Below, one piece after another: positions 7,830-17,101 of a stretch of DNA of 64,000 bases. The number at the start of each line of letters is the position of its first letter. Positions within the stretch are counted from its first letter, which is position 1. This stretch comes from Saccharibacter sp. 17.LH.SD (GTDB lineage: Bacteria; Pseudomonadota; Alphaproteobacteria; Acetobacterales; Acetobacteraceae). A program made the position numbers and the translations under genes. The notes beneath the pieces were generated by a model. The model was not told the DNA's origin. It was given only the letters and a program-made list of their open reading frames with translations, and made no database searches. The stretch spans positions 1 through 64,000 of the forward strand of contig NZ_WVHO01000011.1 of assembly GCF_009834805.1 (NCBI RefSeq). The letters run 5' to 3'.

Positions 7830-10277
7830 ATGTCTTCTACATCCCAAACGGGGGGCATTTGGCTAAAATTTGTTGCCGCGGTGGTAGCAATTATTGGCCT
7901 TATCCTGGCTGTTGGCGGCATTTGGTCTGTCGTCGATGGAGGCCCCTTTTATTACCTTATAAGCGGTGTTGGTCTTTTTTTGACCGCAGTGCTTCTATTT
8001 AAACGAAATCCCACAGGATTAGCACTTTACGCTCTTATCCTGATCGGCACCTTCATTTGGGCATTAAGCTCAGTTGGTTTCGATTTCTGGGCTCTTGTTC
8101 CACGACTTGACGTTGTTGTCATCTTGGGGGTCGTACTCCTTCTCCCCATCACCGTTCGTCCACTTTCTGCAAGTCGTGCCGCAACTCTTCCTCTTTATGG
8201 AAGCGTTGCTTTAGGTGTTCTACTCTTAGGAACAACCTTCTTTATGGACCCTAGCGATCAGGCCGGCTCATTGCCTACGACGATCGCTAACATGCACCCA
8301 GCCAACCCTGAAAATGTACCTGATGAAGAATGGCACGCCTATGGTCGCACCCAAGCGGGTGATCGGTGGTCGCCACTCACACAAATTAATTCCAAAAATG
8401 TTAATAAACTTAAGGTTGCTTGGGTCATGCGTACCCACGACCTGCCTCAACCAACCGACCCGGGTGAAGCAACAAACGAAGCGACACCGATTGAGTTTAA
8501 TGGAACGCTTTATTTCTGCTCAATCCATCAGAAACTTTTTGCTGTTGATGCCGCAACAGGTACAACAAAATGGGTTTTTGATCCAAAAGTCGTTATTAAG
8601 CCTAGCTATCAACATCTTACCTGCCGCGGTGTTAGCAAGTTCACAAAACCTGCGAACCCAGTAGACTCCGAAGGTAAAGCTGTTTCTGGTACAGATTGCG
8701 CTGACCGAATCATCCTGATGGTTAATGATGGTCGCGTTTTGGAAGTTGATGCGGCTACTGGGCAGCGCTGCCACGCTTTCGGAAACGATGGCGAAGTTGA
8801 TCTCCGCTTCTCTCATCAGCCTTACACAACCCTTGGTGAATATGAGCCAACATCCCCACCTGTTGTTACGGACAAATATATCATCGTTAACAGCGCGGTC
8901 CGTGATAATGGTTCAGTCCACCAACCATCTGGGGCTACACGTGCCTATGACGTCTATACAGGTCGTCTAGCTTGGGTCTTTGATGCTGCAAACCCAGACC
9001 CCAATGAGATGCCCAGCGAACAGCATCCTCATTTCCATGCTAACTCTCCTAACTCCTGGATTGTTTCGTCCTACGACAAGAACCTAAATCTAGTTTACAT
9101 TCCAATGGGTGTTGGAACGCCAGATCAATGGGGTGGTTACCGCTCTAAAGAAGCTGAACGCTTCGTTCCAGGTATTATCGCTCTCAATGCAGATACGGGT
9201 AAACTTGTCTGGTTCTTCCAAACAGTTCATCACGATTTATGGGATATGGATGTCCCTTCTCAGCCAAGCTTAGTTGACATCACGCAAAAAGATGGCACCA
9301 ACGTACCAGCGATCTATATTCCAACAAAAACGGGTGATCTGTTCGTTCTCGACCGCCGCACCGGTAAGCCTATCGTACCTGTGACGGAGAGACCTGTTCC
9401 TCAACAACCTGCACCAGGCGACAGAACAAGCCCAACACAACCTTTCTCTGACTTAAGCCTGCGTCCTAAAAAACCGCTAGCTGACAAAGATATGTGGGGT
9501 GCTACGATCTTTGATCAGATGGTCTGCACCATCTATTTCCACACCCTTCGCTATGATGGACCATTCACACCACCATCACTGCAGGGCACACTTGTGTTCC
9601 CTGGAGACCTCGGCGTATTCGAATGGGGCGGATTGTCTGTCGATCCACAAAGACAGGTCGCTTTCACAAACCCAATTTATCTTCCCTTCGTTTCCCAACT
9701 TGTGCCTCGCGGGCCTAAAAACCCACTATGGCCCCAAGAAGAAGCCAAAGGAAAAGGTGGTGAAGCAGGATTGCAACCCAATTATGGTATTCCATATGCC
9801 ATTAACTTGCATGCGTTCCTAAACCCAGTCCTGACGCCAATTGGGCTTAACCTTCCTTGCCGTAACCCACCTTGGGGTACTGTTGCAGGTATTGATCTGC
9901 GCACGAACAAGGTTGTTTGGCAGCACCGTAACGGAACAATCCGTGACGCGATGCATGGTTCCTCTCTCCCAATCCCACTACCTCCTCTTAAAGTCGGGGT
10001 ACCAAGCTTGGGTGGTTCCATGTCCACGGCAGGTGATGTCGCCTTCCTGACATCAACCATGGATTATTACATCCGTGCCTATGACATCACGACCGGCCAC
10101 GTTCTTTGGAAAGATCGCCTTCCAGCTGGAGCGCAATCCACACCGATGACGTATTCCGTTAATGGTCACCAATATATCGTCACCTATGCCGGTGGACATG
10201 GTTCATTCCTGAGCCGTATGGGCGATTATTTAATCGCTTATAAGCTACCGGATGACGCGATTGCCGATAAAAAGTAA
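7830..10277 (+). CDS. gcd: Membrane-bound PQQ-dependent glucose dehydrogenase
   Basis: Oxidises D-glucose to gluconolactone at the periplasmic face and passes electrons to ubiquinone; the hallmark enzyme of acetic acid bacteria. The product from the ATG at 7830 (815 residues, MSSTSQTGGIWLK, GAGG 6 bases upstream) begins with five hydrophobic segments in the first ~140 residues, then a PQQ eight-bladed propeller: EEWHAYGRTQAGDRWSPLTQ, TQIN, TGKLVWFFQTVHHDLWDMD, and near the end SLGGSMSTAGDVAF and the C-terminal YIVTYAGGHGS. A longer in-frame start at 7743 is unlikely because family members begin as chosen. Monocistronic: a strong terminator follows. Confidence 0.97.
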   Translation: MSSTSQTGGIWLKFVAAVVAIIGLILAVGGIWSVVDGGPFYYLISGVGLFLTAVLLFKRNPTGLALYALILIGTFIWALSSVGFDFWALVPRLDVVVILGVVLLLPITVRPLSASRAATLPLYGSVALGVLLLGTTFFMDPSDQAGSLPTTIANMHPANPENVPDEEWHAYGRTQAGDRWSPLTQINSKNVNKLKVAWVMRTHDLPQPTDPGEATNEATPIEFNGTLYFCSIHQKLFAVDAATGTTKWVFDPKVVIKPSYQHLTCRGVSKFTKPANPVDSEGKAVSGTDCADRIILMVNDGRVLEVDAATGQRCHAFGNDGEVDLRFSHQPYTTLGEYEPTSPPVVTDKYIIVNSAVRDNGSVHQPSGATRAYDVYTGRLAWVFDAANPDPNEMPSEQHPHFHANSPNSWIVSSYDKNLNLVYIPMGVGTPDQWGGYRSKEAERFVPGIIALNADTGKLVWFFQTVHHDLWDMDVPSQPSLVDITQKDGTNVPAIYIPTKTGDLFVLDRRTGKPIVPVTERPVPQQPAPGDRTSPTQPFSDLSLRPKKPLADKDMWGATIFDQMVCTIYFHTLRYDGPFTPPSLQGTLVFPGDLGVFEWGGLSVDPQRQVAFTNPIYLPFVSQLVPRGPKNPLWPQEEAKGKGGEAGLQPNYGIPYAINLHAFLNPVLTPIGLNLPCRNPPWGTVAGIDLRTNKVVWQHRNGTIRDAMHGSSLPIPLPPLKVGVPSLGGSMSTAGDVAFLTSTMDYYIRAYDITTGHVLWKDRLPAGAQSTPMTYSVNGHQYIVTYAGGHGSFLSRMGDYLIAYKLPDDAIADKK

Positions 10278-10306
10278 GAACTTCATACTGTTGATGTATC
10301 GGACGA

Positions 10307-10337
10307 GGGGAGGAGCTTAGTGCTCCTCCCCTTTTTT
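10307..10337 (+). terminator. gcd terminator
   Basis: Perfect 10-bp stem GGGGAGGAGC/GCTCCTCCCC with a 5-base loop and six following T residues, 30 bp after the gcd stop. Confidence 0.9.
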
Positions 10338-10458
10338 GATCGTTAACAATATATGACAGAGGCTTAACTATTATTTGCCTCTTACATAGTTTAGAGAAGA
10401 AAACATCTGCTCCAGAGGCAGAATGAAAGAAGATCATACCTCTCGGAAGGAATTGAGA

Positions 10459-10755
10459 ATGATGTTACGCCGCTTCGCTTTAGCCGCTCTTGCTGTTAGC
10501 ACCCTGGCAGGGCAAGCAGCTCTTGCACAAGGCCATGCCCATCCTTGCCGTAACGAAAAAGGCCAATTCGCAAAATGCGAGAAGGACCACAAACCTAAGC
10601 CTTGCCGTAACGAAAAAGGTCAGTTCGCGAAATGCGATAAAAAAGACGGCATGAAGGCAATGAAAGACATGAAATCTGATATGAAGTCAGACATGCCATT
10701 AAAGCCTGATATGCCTGATGCAAAAATGCCTGCAGAGAACCCAGCTGCCAAGTAA
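10459..10755 (+). CDS. Small secreted protein with duplicated Cys motif
   Basis: A 99-residue product starting MMLRRFALAALAV; AAGGA sits 7 bases before the ATG at 10459, favouring this start over 10423. Residues 1-24 form a clear Sec signal peptide ending AALAQG. The mature part holds two copies of PCRNEKGQFAKC separated by a Lys/Asp/His linker, giving two Cys pairs, followed by a Met/Lys/Asp-rich tail (KDMKSDMKSDMP). I do not recognise a named family, although short secreted proteins with a CRN-G-F-KC pattern are familiar from acetic acid bacteria. Possible metal- or redox-active periplasmic protein; function unknown. It has its own position between two terminators. Confidence 0.75.
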   Translation: MMLRRFALAALAVSTLAGQAALAQGHAHPCRNEKGQFAKCEKDHKPKPCRNEKGQFAKCDKKDGMKAMKDMKSDMKSDMPLKPDMPDAKMPAENPAAK

Positions 10756-10830
10756 CAAACAAAGCGTTAACGCGCCTTAATCAAACAAGAAGAAGGAAGC
10801 TCGTTATTATTGATGCTTCCTCCCCAACAG

Positions 10831-10868
10831 AAAAAGCCCTCGCCTTTCCAATGGGCGAGGGCTTTTTT
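10831..10868. terminator. Bidirectional terminator between small secreted protein and sufE
   Basis: GCCCTCGCC pairs with GGCGAGGGC around a short loop; the stem is flanked by five A on the left and six T on the right, so it can terminate transcripts from both converging genes. Confidence 0.85.
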
Positions 10869-10898
10869 GTAAGAAATTTTACATTACTGGAACAGCGA

Positions 10899-11348
10899 TT
10901 ATGCCGTTGCTGCTCTCTTTCTAATGGCTTGAGCCATCGCTTCGACACCGTTACCCCGATTTGTCGAGAGCGCCTGCACAAGGCCCAGATCATGCAAGAA
11001 AGAGGACTCGGTATCCACAATTTCCTCACGGCTACGCCCAGAATAGACCCTAAGCAACAATGCCACGAGACCTTGAACAATCGCCGCGTCAGAAGCTCCC
11101 GAGAAAAACAGCTTTCCATCCTTCTCCGTTGCCTCTAGCCACACCTGACTTTGGCATCCTGGAACGCGATGAGTATCGTCTTGCCATTGAGACGGAAAGG
11201 CCGGAATCTTCCGGCCTAACTCGATGATATATTGATAGCGTGCCATCCAGTCATCAAAAAGCGCTAACTCATCGCCTATATTCTCAATCGCTTCCGATGC
11301 ACGCCCCTCCTCTGGTATGACAAAAGGCGACCCAACATTATCAGACAT
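10899..11348 (-). CDS. sufE: Cysteine desulfuration protein SufE
   Basis: SufE accepts persulfide sulfur from a cysteine desulfurase for Fe-S cluster assembly. The 149-residue protein has the acceptor Cys65 in the conserved HRVPGCQSQVW context, followed by FSGASDAAIVQGLVALLL and the SRGNGV-like segment (STNRGNGVEAM) near the C-terminus. No suf operon partner is next to it; it stands alone between hslU and a terminator, so its desulfurase must be encoded elsewhere. Confidence 0.93.
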   Translation of the reverse strand: MSDNVGSPFVIPEEGRASEAIENIGDELALFDDWMARYQYIIELGRKIPAFPSQWQDDTHRVPGCQSQVWLEATEKDGKLFFSGASDAAIVQGLVALLLRVYSGRSREEIVDTESSFLHDLGLVQALSTNRGNGVEAMAQAIRKRAATA

Positions 11349-11402
11349 TTCAAACGACCCCTTATCACTACCATATTGGTCAAAACTCAGACACTTAGTG
11401 CA

Positions 11403-12728
11403 TCAGAGAATAAAACGACTCAAGTCTCCCTTATGGGCTAATGGCGCCACCTTTTCATGAACATCCTCAGCAGTAATGCGAATAACTTCCCCAGAACGCT
11501 CAGACGCCGTAAAAGAAACTTCCTCAAGTAAACGTTCGATAACAGTCGCCAAACGACGCGCACCAATATTCTCAACACGCTCATTAATCTCCGCACCTAA
11601 TTCAGCCAAAGCATCAATAGCCGCTTCATCAAACTCTAACAACACGCCTTCTGTTGCCATCAACGCAATATATTGCTTGATCAATGAATGCTCAGGCTCA
11701 AGCAGAATGCGGCGCAAATCATCACGCGTTAGACCGGACAGCTCTACCCGAATGGGGAGACGCCCTTGGAGCTCAGGCAGTAAGTCAGACGGTTTCGCTA
11801 AGTGGAAAGCTCCCGAAGCAATAAACAAAATATGGTCCGTTTTTACCGCCCCATATCGTGTATTAACCGTCGTCCCCTCAATAAGCGGCAACATATCACG
11901 CTGAACACCCTCACGTGAAATATCTCCACCGCGCCCCCCTGGCTCCGATCTCGCGCAAACTTTGTCGATTTCGTCCAGGAAAACGATACCGTGCTGCTCC
12001 GTATAGCGCACAGCTTCTCGCGCCAAAGCGTCTTCATCCAACAATTGGTCCGCTTCTTCACGAATCAAATGCTCACGCGCATGGGCAATGGTCATTTTCT
12101 TCCGGGAAGGTTCGCGTCCCATCGCTCCACGCATGATCTCTCCCAGATTAATCACCTGCCCAGGAAGAATTGGTGGAAATTCGCCGCTACTACCTGCCCC
12201 AGATGGGGATGACGCATCAGGCATCACCTCAATCTCAATTTCTTTATTTTCTAAAGCACCATCACGCAGCAATTTACGGAAACGTGACCGCTCATCCGCT
12301 GTTGCTTCTTTACCAACCAAAGAATCTAACAACCGCTCTTCTGCAGCCTCCTCTGCTTGAGGTTTAAATTCTTTACGTTTTTGATCACGCAGCATCGTCC
12401 GCGCAGCATCAACAAGATCTCGAATGATGCTATCAACGTCTCGGCCTACATAGCCAACTTCCGTGAATTTTGTTGCTTCAACCTTTAAAAAAGGTGCATT
12501 GGCCAGACGTGCTAAACGCCGCGCTATTTCCGTCTTACCGCACCCCGTTGGGCCAATCATTAAAATATTTTTGGGGACAACTTCTTCACGCAGCCCTTCA
12601 GGCAACTGGGCTCGCCGCCAACGGTTCCTCAGCGCGATCGCCACAGCCCGCTTTGCGTCATTCTGCCCGACAATAAAACGATCCAGCTCGCTCACAATCT
12701 GCCGGGGCGCAAATTCAACAGCACTCAT
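11403..12728 (-). CDS. hslU: ATP-dependent protease ATPase subunit HslU
   Basis: AAA+ unfoldase that feeds proteins to HslV. The 441 residues include the HslU start signature ([21 protein letters not shown]), Walker [10 protein letters not shown] near residue 60, the inserted I-domain (about 110-245), Walker B IVFLDEID, sensor region [22 protein letters not shown], and the C-terminal SRFIL that docks in HslV. Position 5 of the Walker A loop is Cys where Val is usual. Its ATG overlaps the hslV stop by 4 bp (ATGA). Confidence 0.97.
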   Translation of the reverse strand: MSAVEFAPRQIVSELDRFIVGQNDAKRAVAIALRNRWRRAQLPEGLREEVVPKNILMIGPTGCGKTEIARRLARLANAPFLKVEATKFTEVGYVGRDVDSIIRDLVDAARTMLRDQKRKEFKPQAEEAAEERLLDSLVGKEATADERSRFRKLLRDGALENKEIEIEVMPDASSPSGAGSSGEFPPILPGQVINLGEIMRGAMGREPSRKKMTIAHAREHLIREEADQLLDEDALAREAVRYTEQHGIVFLDEIDKVCARSEPGGRGGDISREGVQRDMLPLIEGTTVNTRYGAVKTDHILFIASGAFHLAKPSDLLPELQGRLPIRVELSGLTRDDLRRILLEPEHSLIKQYIALMATEGVLLEFDEAAIDALAELGAEINERVENIGARRLATVIERLLEEVSFTASERSGEVIRITAEDVHEKVAPLAHKGDLSRFIL

Positions 12729-13309
12729 GAACGCCTCACTTCTTCATCACCTAAAATTTCAAGCCGAACAGAATGATTCGTATAAACGCAAATATCACCA
12801 GCAATCTTCATGGCCCGGCGCGCAATATCCGCGGCAGTCAGCCCTTCAATATCCAGTAAAGCGCGCGCGGCAGAAAGGGCAAAATTCCCTCCTGACCCAA
12901 TAGCAATTAACCCATCTTCAGGCTCTAAAACATCACCATTCCCAGTCAGCGTGAAAGAACGATGTTCATCCGCAACAGCCATCATGGCCTCTAGACGACG
13001 AAGATACCGATCCGTCCGCCAATCTTTTGCCAGCTCAACACAGGCGCGTTCCAATTGCCCAGGATAACGCTCTAACTTGCCTTCCAAACGCTCCAACAAC
13101 GTAAATGCGTCCGCAGTCGCGCCCGCAAAGCCTGCTAGGATCTTCCCGCCAGGACCAATACGCCTGACTTTCCGAGCATTCCCTTTGATAATAGTCGAGC
13201 CGAGGCTCACTTGCCCGTCCCCTGCCATTGCCACTTGTGAGCCGCGACGCACACATAAGATGGTCGTGCCACGCCAGCCGACCGGATCATGCGAAACAGT
13301 TTGATTCAT
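12725..13309 (-). CDS. hslV: ATP-dependent protease peptidase subunit HslV
   Basis: Threonine protease chamber of HslVU. The catalytic N-terminal Thr is the first Thr of [10 protein letters not shown] at about residue 15, so the ~14 preceding residues ([14 protein letters not shown]) would be a propeptide, as in other Alphaproteobacteria. Further motifs are [12 protein letters not shown] and [14 protein letters not shown]. Two tandem ATGs occur at 13312 and 13309; I chose the second because GGAG then lies 7 bases upstream. A divergent gene starts 255 bp away, leaving room for promoters; no clear heat-shock promoter was recognised. Confidence 0.96.
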   Translation of the reverse strand: MNQTVSHDPVGWRGTTILCVRRGSQVAMAGDGQVSLGSTIIKGNARKVRRIGPGGKILAGFAGATADAFTLLERLEGKLERYPGQLERACVELAKDWRTDRYLRRLEAMMAVADEHRSFTLTGNGDVLEPEDGLIAIGSGGNFALSAARALLDIEGLTAADIARRAMKIAGDICVYTNHSVRLEILGDEEVRRS

Positions 13310-13411
13310 CATACCTCTCCAAATTGGGCGACTGATAAGAGAAGACAAGGCCCCACAGAAGAAGGCTCTTTATTTTCTCTCTATGGAAATATGATTAACG
13401 AGTGAAAACGA

Positions 13412-13436
13412 TTACTATCCTACTGAGATATAGTAA
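13412..13436. promoter_or_regulatory. Inverted repeat upstream of hslV
   Basis: TTACTAT and ATAGTAA form perfect 7-bp arms spaced by 11 bp, about 100 bp upstream of hslV and 130 bp upstream of the divergent gene. It could be an operator shared by both directions. No family is assigned. Confidence 0.35.
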
Positions 13437-13563
13437 CCAGAAAGACATGCCCGCGACATAATGCTATATAAGAGGCTCGTATTAACGAACGTCTTCCTCT
13501 ACATACAGCTAATCTTTCGCTATAGAGCACTAAAGTTCCCTTACGAATGGATGACTACCCATC

Positions 13564-13980
13564 ATGAACCAGAACACTCCCCATCATGCTGATGAACGCA
13601 TGGTAACAGAAAGAAAACACTCCCACGTTTCTCGGTCTTATCTTCCCTTCGTCTGGGAAGGATGCTGGGTAGTCTCCCATTTTGCATGTTGCTTTCTGCT
13701 ACAAATCGCTGAGCTTTTTGCCCCCTTCTTCCTCATCGTAGGTATTGGTTGGTCCTTAGTCCCACATATTATCGGCTTAGCAAGCGAAAGCATGGATGCC
13801 GCTACACATGACCCACAAACACGCAATCTCATTGACCATATAACGCATTCATTTCCAACCCAGCTCACATTCTCTGGCCATGTCTTCACACCGCATAGCT
13901 TAATCGTCGATGGGTTTTTTCTCATGGCGCTTGCCGCTGCTGCCGCAACACTTTCAACGTGGATCGGCCGTCGCCTCTAA
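13564..13980 (+). CDS. Small membrane protein of unknown function upstream of ftsE
   Basis: A 138-residue protein with a polar N-terminus (about 30 residues, His-rich), one long hydrophobic stretch around residues 37-75 (probably one or two helices), a periplasmic-looking loop with GHVFTPHSLIVD, and a second hydrophobic segment near 115-133 ending with IGRRL. No family is recognised. It precedes ftsE by 18 bp on the same strand, so it may be a partner of the FtsEX-like module. The start ATG at 13564 has only weak Shine-Dalgarno support. Confidence 0.65.
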   Translation: MNQNTPHHADERMVTERKHSHVSRSYLPFVWEGCWVVSHFACCFLLQIAELFAPFFLIVGIGWSLVPHIIGLASESMDAATHDPQTRNLIDHITHSFPTQLTFSGHVFTPHSLIVDGFFLMALAAAAATLSTWIGRRL

Positions 13981-13998
13981 TTTCTTTTCCGGCATGAT

Positions 13999-14742
13999 AT
14001 GACCATGATCAATCTGCATGATCTCTCTCTTCCTGTCGCCCCTCATCACCATGTAGGAACGGAGCAACGTGTTTCTTTGACCTTACAAAGAGGCGCTTTA
14101 TGCTGGATCGTCGGTTCCAGTGGCAGTGGAAAGACGGCTTTACTAGAAACACTAGCGCTCCAACGCCCCTTCAAAGGCGTATTCCGCCTTTTTGATCAAG
14201 ATATCACGCCGCGAACCTCGTCTCGTACTCTTACATCGCTTCGGCAACGTATAGGATTTCTCGAAGAGAACCCCCTCTTCTGCGATACGCTGACCGTTTG
14301 TGAAAATATTGCGCTTCCGCTCGAAATTAATGGGGTGAAACGCAGCGAATATTTACGTGAAACATCAACAATTCTCAGCTGGTTCCAACTCGATCTCTAT
14401 GCAGATCGCCTCCCAGCGTCTCTCCCACTCCTTGTCCGTTGGCAGCTCGCTTGCACACGCACATTAATCAGACGACCACCCCTTCTCCTTATTGAGGCAT
14501 CGCCTCTCATAAGCTTACCGGATTTTCGTGTACGCTTATTCTCTGTTTTAAATGACCTTGCTCAGTCGGGAAGCACCATTCTTTTAACAACGAATGATGA
14601 CTCTATATGCTCAGACCCCCCCGCCTCTATACTTCATCTACCCTCCAACACCCCTTCAAAGCGTGACTCTGAAAGAGACACTCTTTCGCCCAATCTCTCT
14701 GCACCTTACTCCGACCAACGACGCGAACCTCGGTTATCATGA
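13999..14742 (+). CDS. ftsE: FtsE-like ABC protein with degenerate ATPase motifs
   Basis: Assigned from a complete Walker A (GSSGSGKTALLE, about residue 40), the FtsE-like ENIALPLEINGV segment and an overlapping ftsX downstream (ATGA). Other ATPase elements are lost when aligned with E. coli FtsE: Q-loop FQD reads EEN, signature LSGGEQQR reads LPLLVRWQ, Walker B LLLADEPTG reads LLLIEASPL (catalytic Glu to Ala), and the H-loop ATHD reads TTND. ATP binding may persist, but hydrolysis looks impossible. The C-terminus has a polar Ser/Arg/Asp-rich extension of about 35 residues. FtsEX normally signals septal hydrolases through EnvC; an EnvC-like gene lies at 58063-59337. Confidence 0.8.
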   Translation: MTMINLHDLSLPVAPHHHVGTEQRVSLTLQRGALCWIVGSSGSGKTALLETLALQRPFKGVFRLFDQDITPRTSSRTLTSLRQRIGFLEENPLFCDTLTVCENIALPLEINGVKRSEYLRETSTILSWFQLDLYADRLPASLPLLVRWQLACTRTLIRRPPLLLIEASPLISLPDFRVRLFSVLNDLAQSGSTILLTTNDDSICSDPPASILHLPSNTPSKRDSERDTLSPNLSAPYSDQRREPRLS

Positions 14743-15629
14743 GACATTCCTCTCTCATTACACGTAGTCTTCCCTCGCTTCGCTATGGATGGTTCGCCAT
14801 CTGTGCCGCCCTAAGCACTCTTTGGCTTGGTTTGGGATTCGCTGCCCTATGGGGAGGGCAAACACTCAGTGCAAGCTGGGAACAACGGCTTGATCATACT
14901 ACGTTCATTACCGTTCCTACTCTTGATGGACGTTCAACCTCCAATGAACATATCGCCACCATCATGCGTGCTGTAAGCCAACTACCCGGTAGTGATCACG
15001 TCCATTTTCTGAGTAAAGCCGAAATCAACACCCTCCTCGCACATTGGAGTGCAACACCGTGGCCTGATCCCGTACCGGCCATCATAACACTCCATTACAA
15101 TGGTGATTATCGTGTTTTAGAGAACGCGGTACACCATCTCGATACGAACACGCTCATCCTCCCACCCAATCCACAGAGCGAAACACTCCAACCCTTATTA
15201 GCCGTATTAAAAAGGGGCTCATCTCTTATTGCTGGGCTCTGTTTTATGTCAGGTATTCTTTCTAACCTTGGAGCTTTATTTTTATCACTCAATACGCTCT
15301 CTTTACGCCAAGACAAAAATCTCTCTCTTCTTGAAAAGCTTGGCTACCCTCTATCAAAATTTTATCGTTCTCGTGCAATATATTTTGGTGGGGCAGCACT
15401 TGCTGGAGGTCTCGTCGGTCTGGGCATTCTCTTCACGTTACTGACCTCTATATCATCCCTAGTAAGACCTTTTCTGCACCTCACAACACAATCACAGACC
15501 TGGCTCACATCCACTTCTATCACCCCATTGCATATTATGGTGCTGCTCTTCCTCCCCTTCTTACAGGGAATAATAAGTGCGCTTATCAGCCATCGTCGGC
15601 TTTTACAGGCGACACGATCCTCCTTATGA
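14739..15629 (+). CDS. ftsX: FtsX-like cell division permease
   Basis: A 296-residue protein with the FtsX layout: a first hydrophobic segment near residues 20-43, a periplasmic domain of about 120 residues (including LDHTTFITVP and ITLHYNGDYRVLENAV), then three hydrophobic segments (about 165-190, 215-245, 265-285). LLEKLGYPLSKFYRSRAIYFGG matches the cytoplasmic coupling region of FtsX. It overlaps ftsE upstream and the YdcF-like gene downstream, each by 4 bp. Sequence similarity to E. coli FtsX is weak; the call rests on topology and context. Confidence 0.8.
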   Translation: MRHSSLITRSLPSLRYGWFAICAALSTLWLGLGFAALWGGQTLSASWEQRLDHTTFITVPTLDGRSTSNEHIATIMRAVSQLPGSDHVHFLSKAEINTLLAHWSATPWPDPVPAIITLHYNGDYRVLENAVHHLDTNTLILPPNPQSETLQPLLAVLKRGSSLIAGLCFMSGILSNLGALFLSLNTLSLRQDKNLSLLEKLGYPLSKFYRSRAIYFGGAALAGGLVGLGILFTLLTSISSLVRPFLHLTTQSQTWLTSTSITPLHIMVLLFLPFLQGIISALISHRRLLQATRSSL

Positions 15630-16255
15630 AGGCCCTATCTCACATTTCCCGCTATCTTATAAAAATCGGCGCCATTCTTTTCATTATCATCGGGCCGGGC
15701 GGCTTTCTCTGGTTTTGCTCTGATACCCTCCTAAAATCGACACCACAGCCCGATAGCCTCCCTACCGAATGTGACGGTATTGTTGCCTTAACAGGCGGTA
15801 AAGATCGTATCACGACGTCTCTATACCTCCTGGAAAAACATCCCTCTCTGCAGCTCCTAATCTCAGGTGTTGCACCTCATGCCCAACTCAACCAAATTGT
15901 CGACCTGCGGGCGCACCCCATCTCACCACAATTATTGCCTCACATTACATTAGGCCGCCGTGCCATTAGCACGGTTGGCAATGCGCGTGAAACGGCCGAT
16001 TGGGCACATCATTACCAACTTTCTCATCTTACAATCGTTACGGCGGATTATCATATGAGGCGTGCAATGATCGAATTTCATGAGCTTGCACCAGGGATTC
16101 AGCTCTTCCCCTATCCCGTCAAACCTGAAGATACGACATCCCTATGGCACCGCCACACATGGCGGATCCTCGCACGTGAATATATTAAACTACTCGGTGC
16201 TTTTCTTCGTTCTGTCATCCACGCCCCTCAACGCCCTTATGACCTTAGCCCATAA
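15626..16255 (+). CDS. YdcF/SanA family (DUF218) membrane-anchored protein
   Basis: A 209-residue protein with an N-terminal membrane anchor (residues 10-33) and a DUF218 fold: CDGIVALTGGKDRI, LLISGV, GNARETADWA and LTIVTADYHMRRAMIEF. DUF218 members such as SanA and ElyC affect envelope integrity and peptidoglycan or lipid-carrier metabolism; the exact reaction here is not known. Placed between ftsX and plsC, which is consistent with an envelope role. Confidence 0.85.
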   Translation: MKALSHISRYLIKIGAILFIIIGPGGFLWFCSDTLLKSTPQPDSLPTECDGIVALTGGKDRITTSLYLLEKHPSLQLLISGVAPHAQLNQIVDLRAHPISPQLLPHITLGRRAISTVGNARETADWAHHYQLSHLTIVTADYHMRRAMIEFHELAPGIQLFPYPVKPEDTTSLWHRHTWRILAREYIKLLGAFLRSVIHAPQRPYDLSP

Positions 16256-16300
16256 AAAATCGCTTGCTTGGAAACAGTATTTTAGGTCATGCACTGAACT

Positions 16301-17023
16301 ATGATGAGCTTAATACGCGGTACTCTCTTTAACATTTATCTTATCATTCTCACTCTCATTATGGGGATCATTGCTTTTCCCATACGCTTGATGAAGAAAC
16401 ATGACTTAGCCCTTCGCTATGCTCAATTATGGTCACACGCTGTCTTATGGGGCCTCCAACATCTCTGCAGCATACGTATTACCATCACAGGAAAAGAGAA
16501 TATCCCTGCTGGGCCTGTTTTGATCGCCTCTCAGCATCAATCATTTTTCGATGGCTTTGTCTGGATGAATACCGTGCCTCTTCCAGCTTATGTCATCAAA
16601 CAAGAGCTCACCAAAATTCCCCTCGTTGGCCCCATGTTACTCCTAAGCGGCATGATCCCTATAAATCGACAAGGTGGATCTCAAGCCCTTCGTAAGATGA
16701 TGGACACCGTCGCTCATGCGCAAACAATGGGCCGTCAAATTATTCTTTTCCCCGAGGGCACACGTGTTCGTCCGGGGGAACGCGTGCCACTTCAAAATGG
16801 TATCATCGCGCTTACCCGACAGGCCAAAGCACCTATTATTCCTGTCGCAACAAATTCTGGCCTTTTCTGGCCACGCTCTCCTTGGCGTAAATATCCAGGG
16901 TCTCTTATCGTCGCGATCGGTAACCCTTTACCTCCAATGAAAGGCCGTGATCTCATCCCGGCTCTTGAAAAAGCGTGGGATGATTTGTCTAACGCCCATC
17001 ATTTACCACGCGAGACCCCATAA
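16301..17023 (+). CDS. plsC: 1-acyl-sn-glycerol-3-phosphate acyltransferase
   Basis: Converts lysophosphatidic acid to phosphatidic acid at the inner membrane. It has the acyltransferase HX4D motif (SQHQSFFDGFVW, about residue 83), the substrate-binding motif FPEGTRVRPGE (about 150) and IIPVATNSG. A hydrophobic N-terminal segment anchors it. 240 residues is normal. The start could be either of two tandem ATGs at 16301/16304; no strong Shine-Dalgarno is seen. Confidence 0.92.
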   Translation: MMSLIRGTLFNIYLIILTLIMGIIAFPIRLMKKHDLALRYAQLWSHAVLWGLQHLCSIRITITGKENIPAGPVLIASQHQSFFDGFVWMNTVPLPAYVIKQELTKIPLVGPMLLLSGMIPINRQGGSQALRKMMDTVAHAQTMGRQIILFPEGTRVRPGERVPLQNGIIALTRQAKAPIIPVATNSGLFWPRSPWRKYPGSLIVAIGNPLPPMKGRDLIPALEKAWDDLSNAHHLPRETP

Positions 17024-17101
17024 AATATCCCTATCTACTCCATTCTGATAACATATTAGAGCCGCTCACGCTCTCTCACGCGCCACATTTAAGGAAGCCA
17101 G

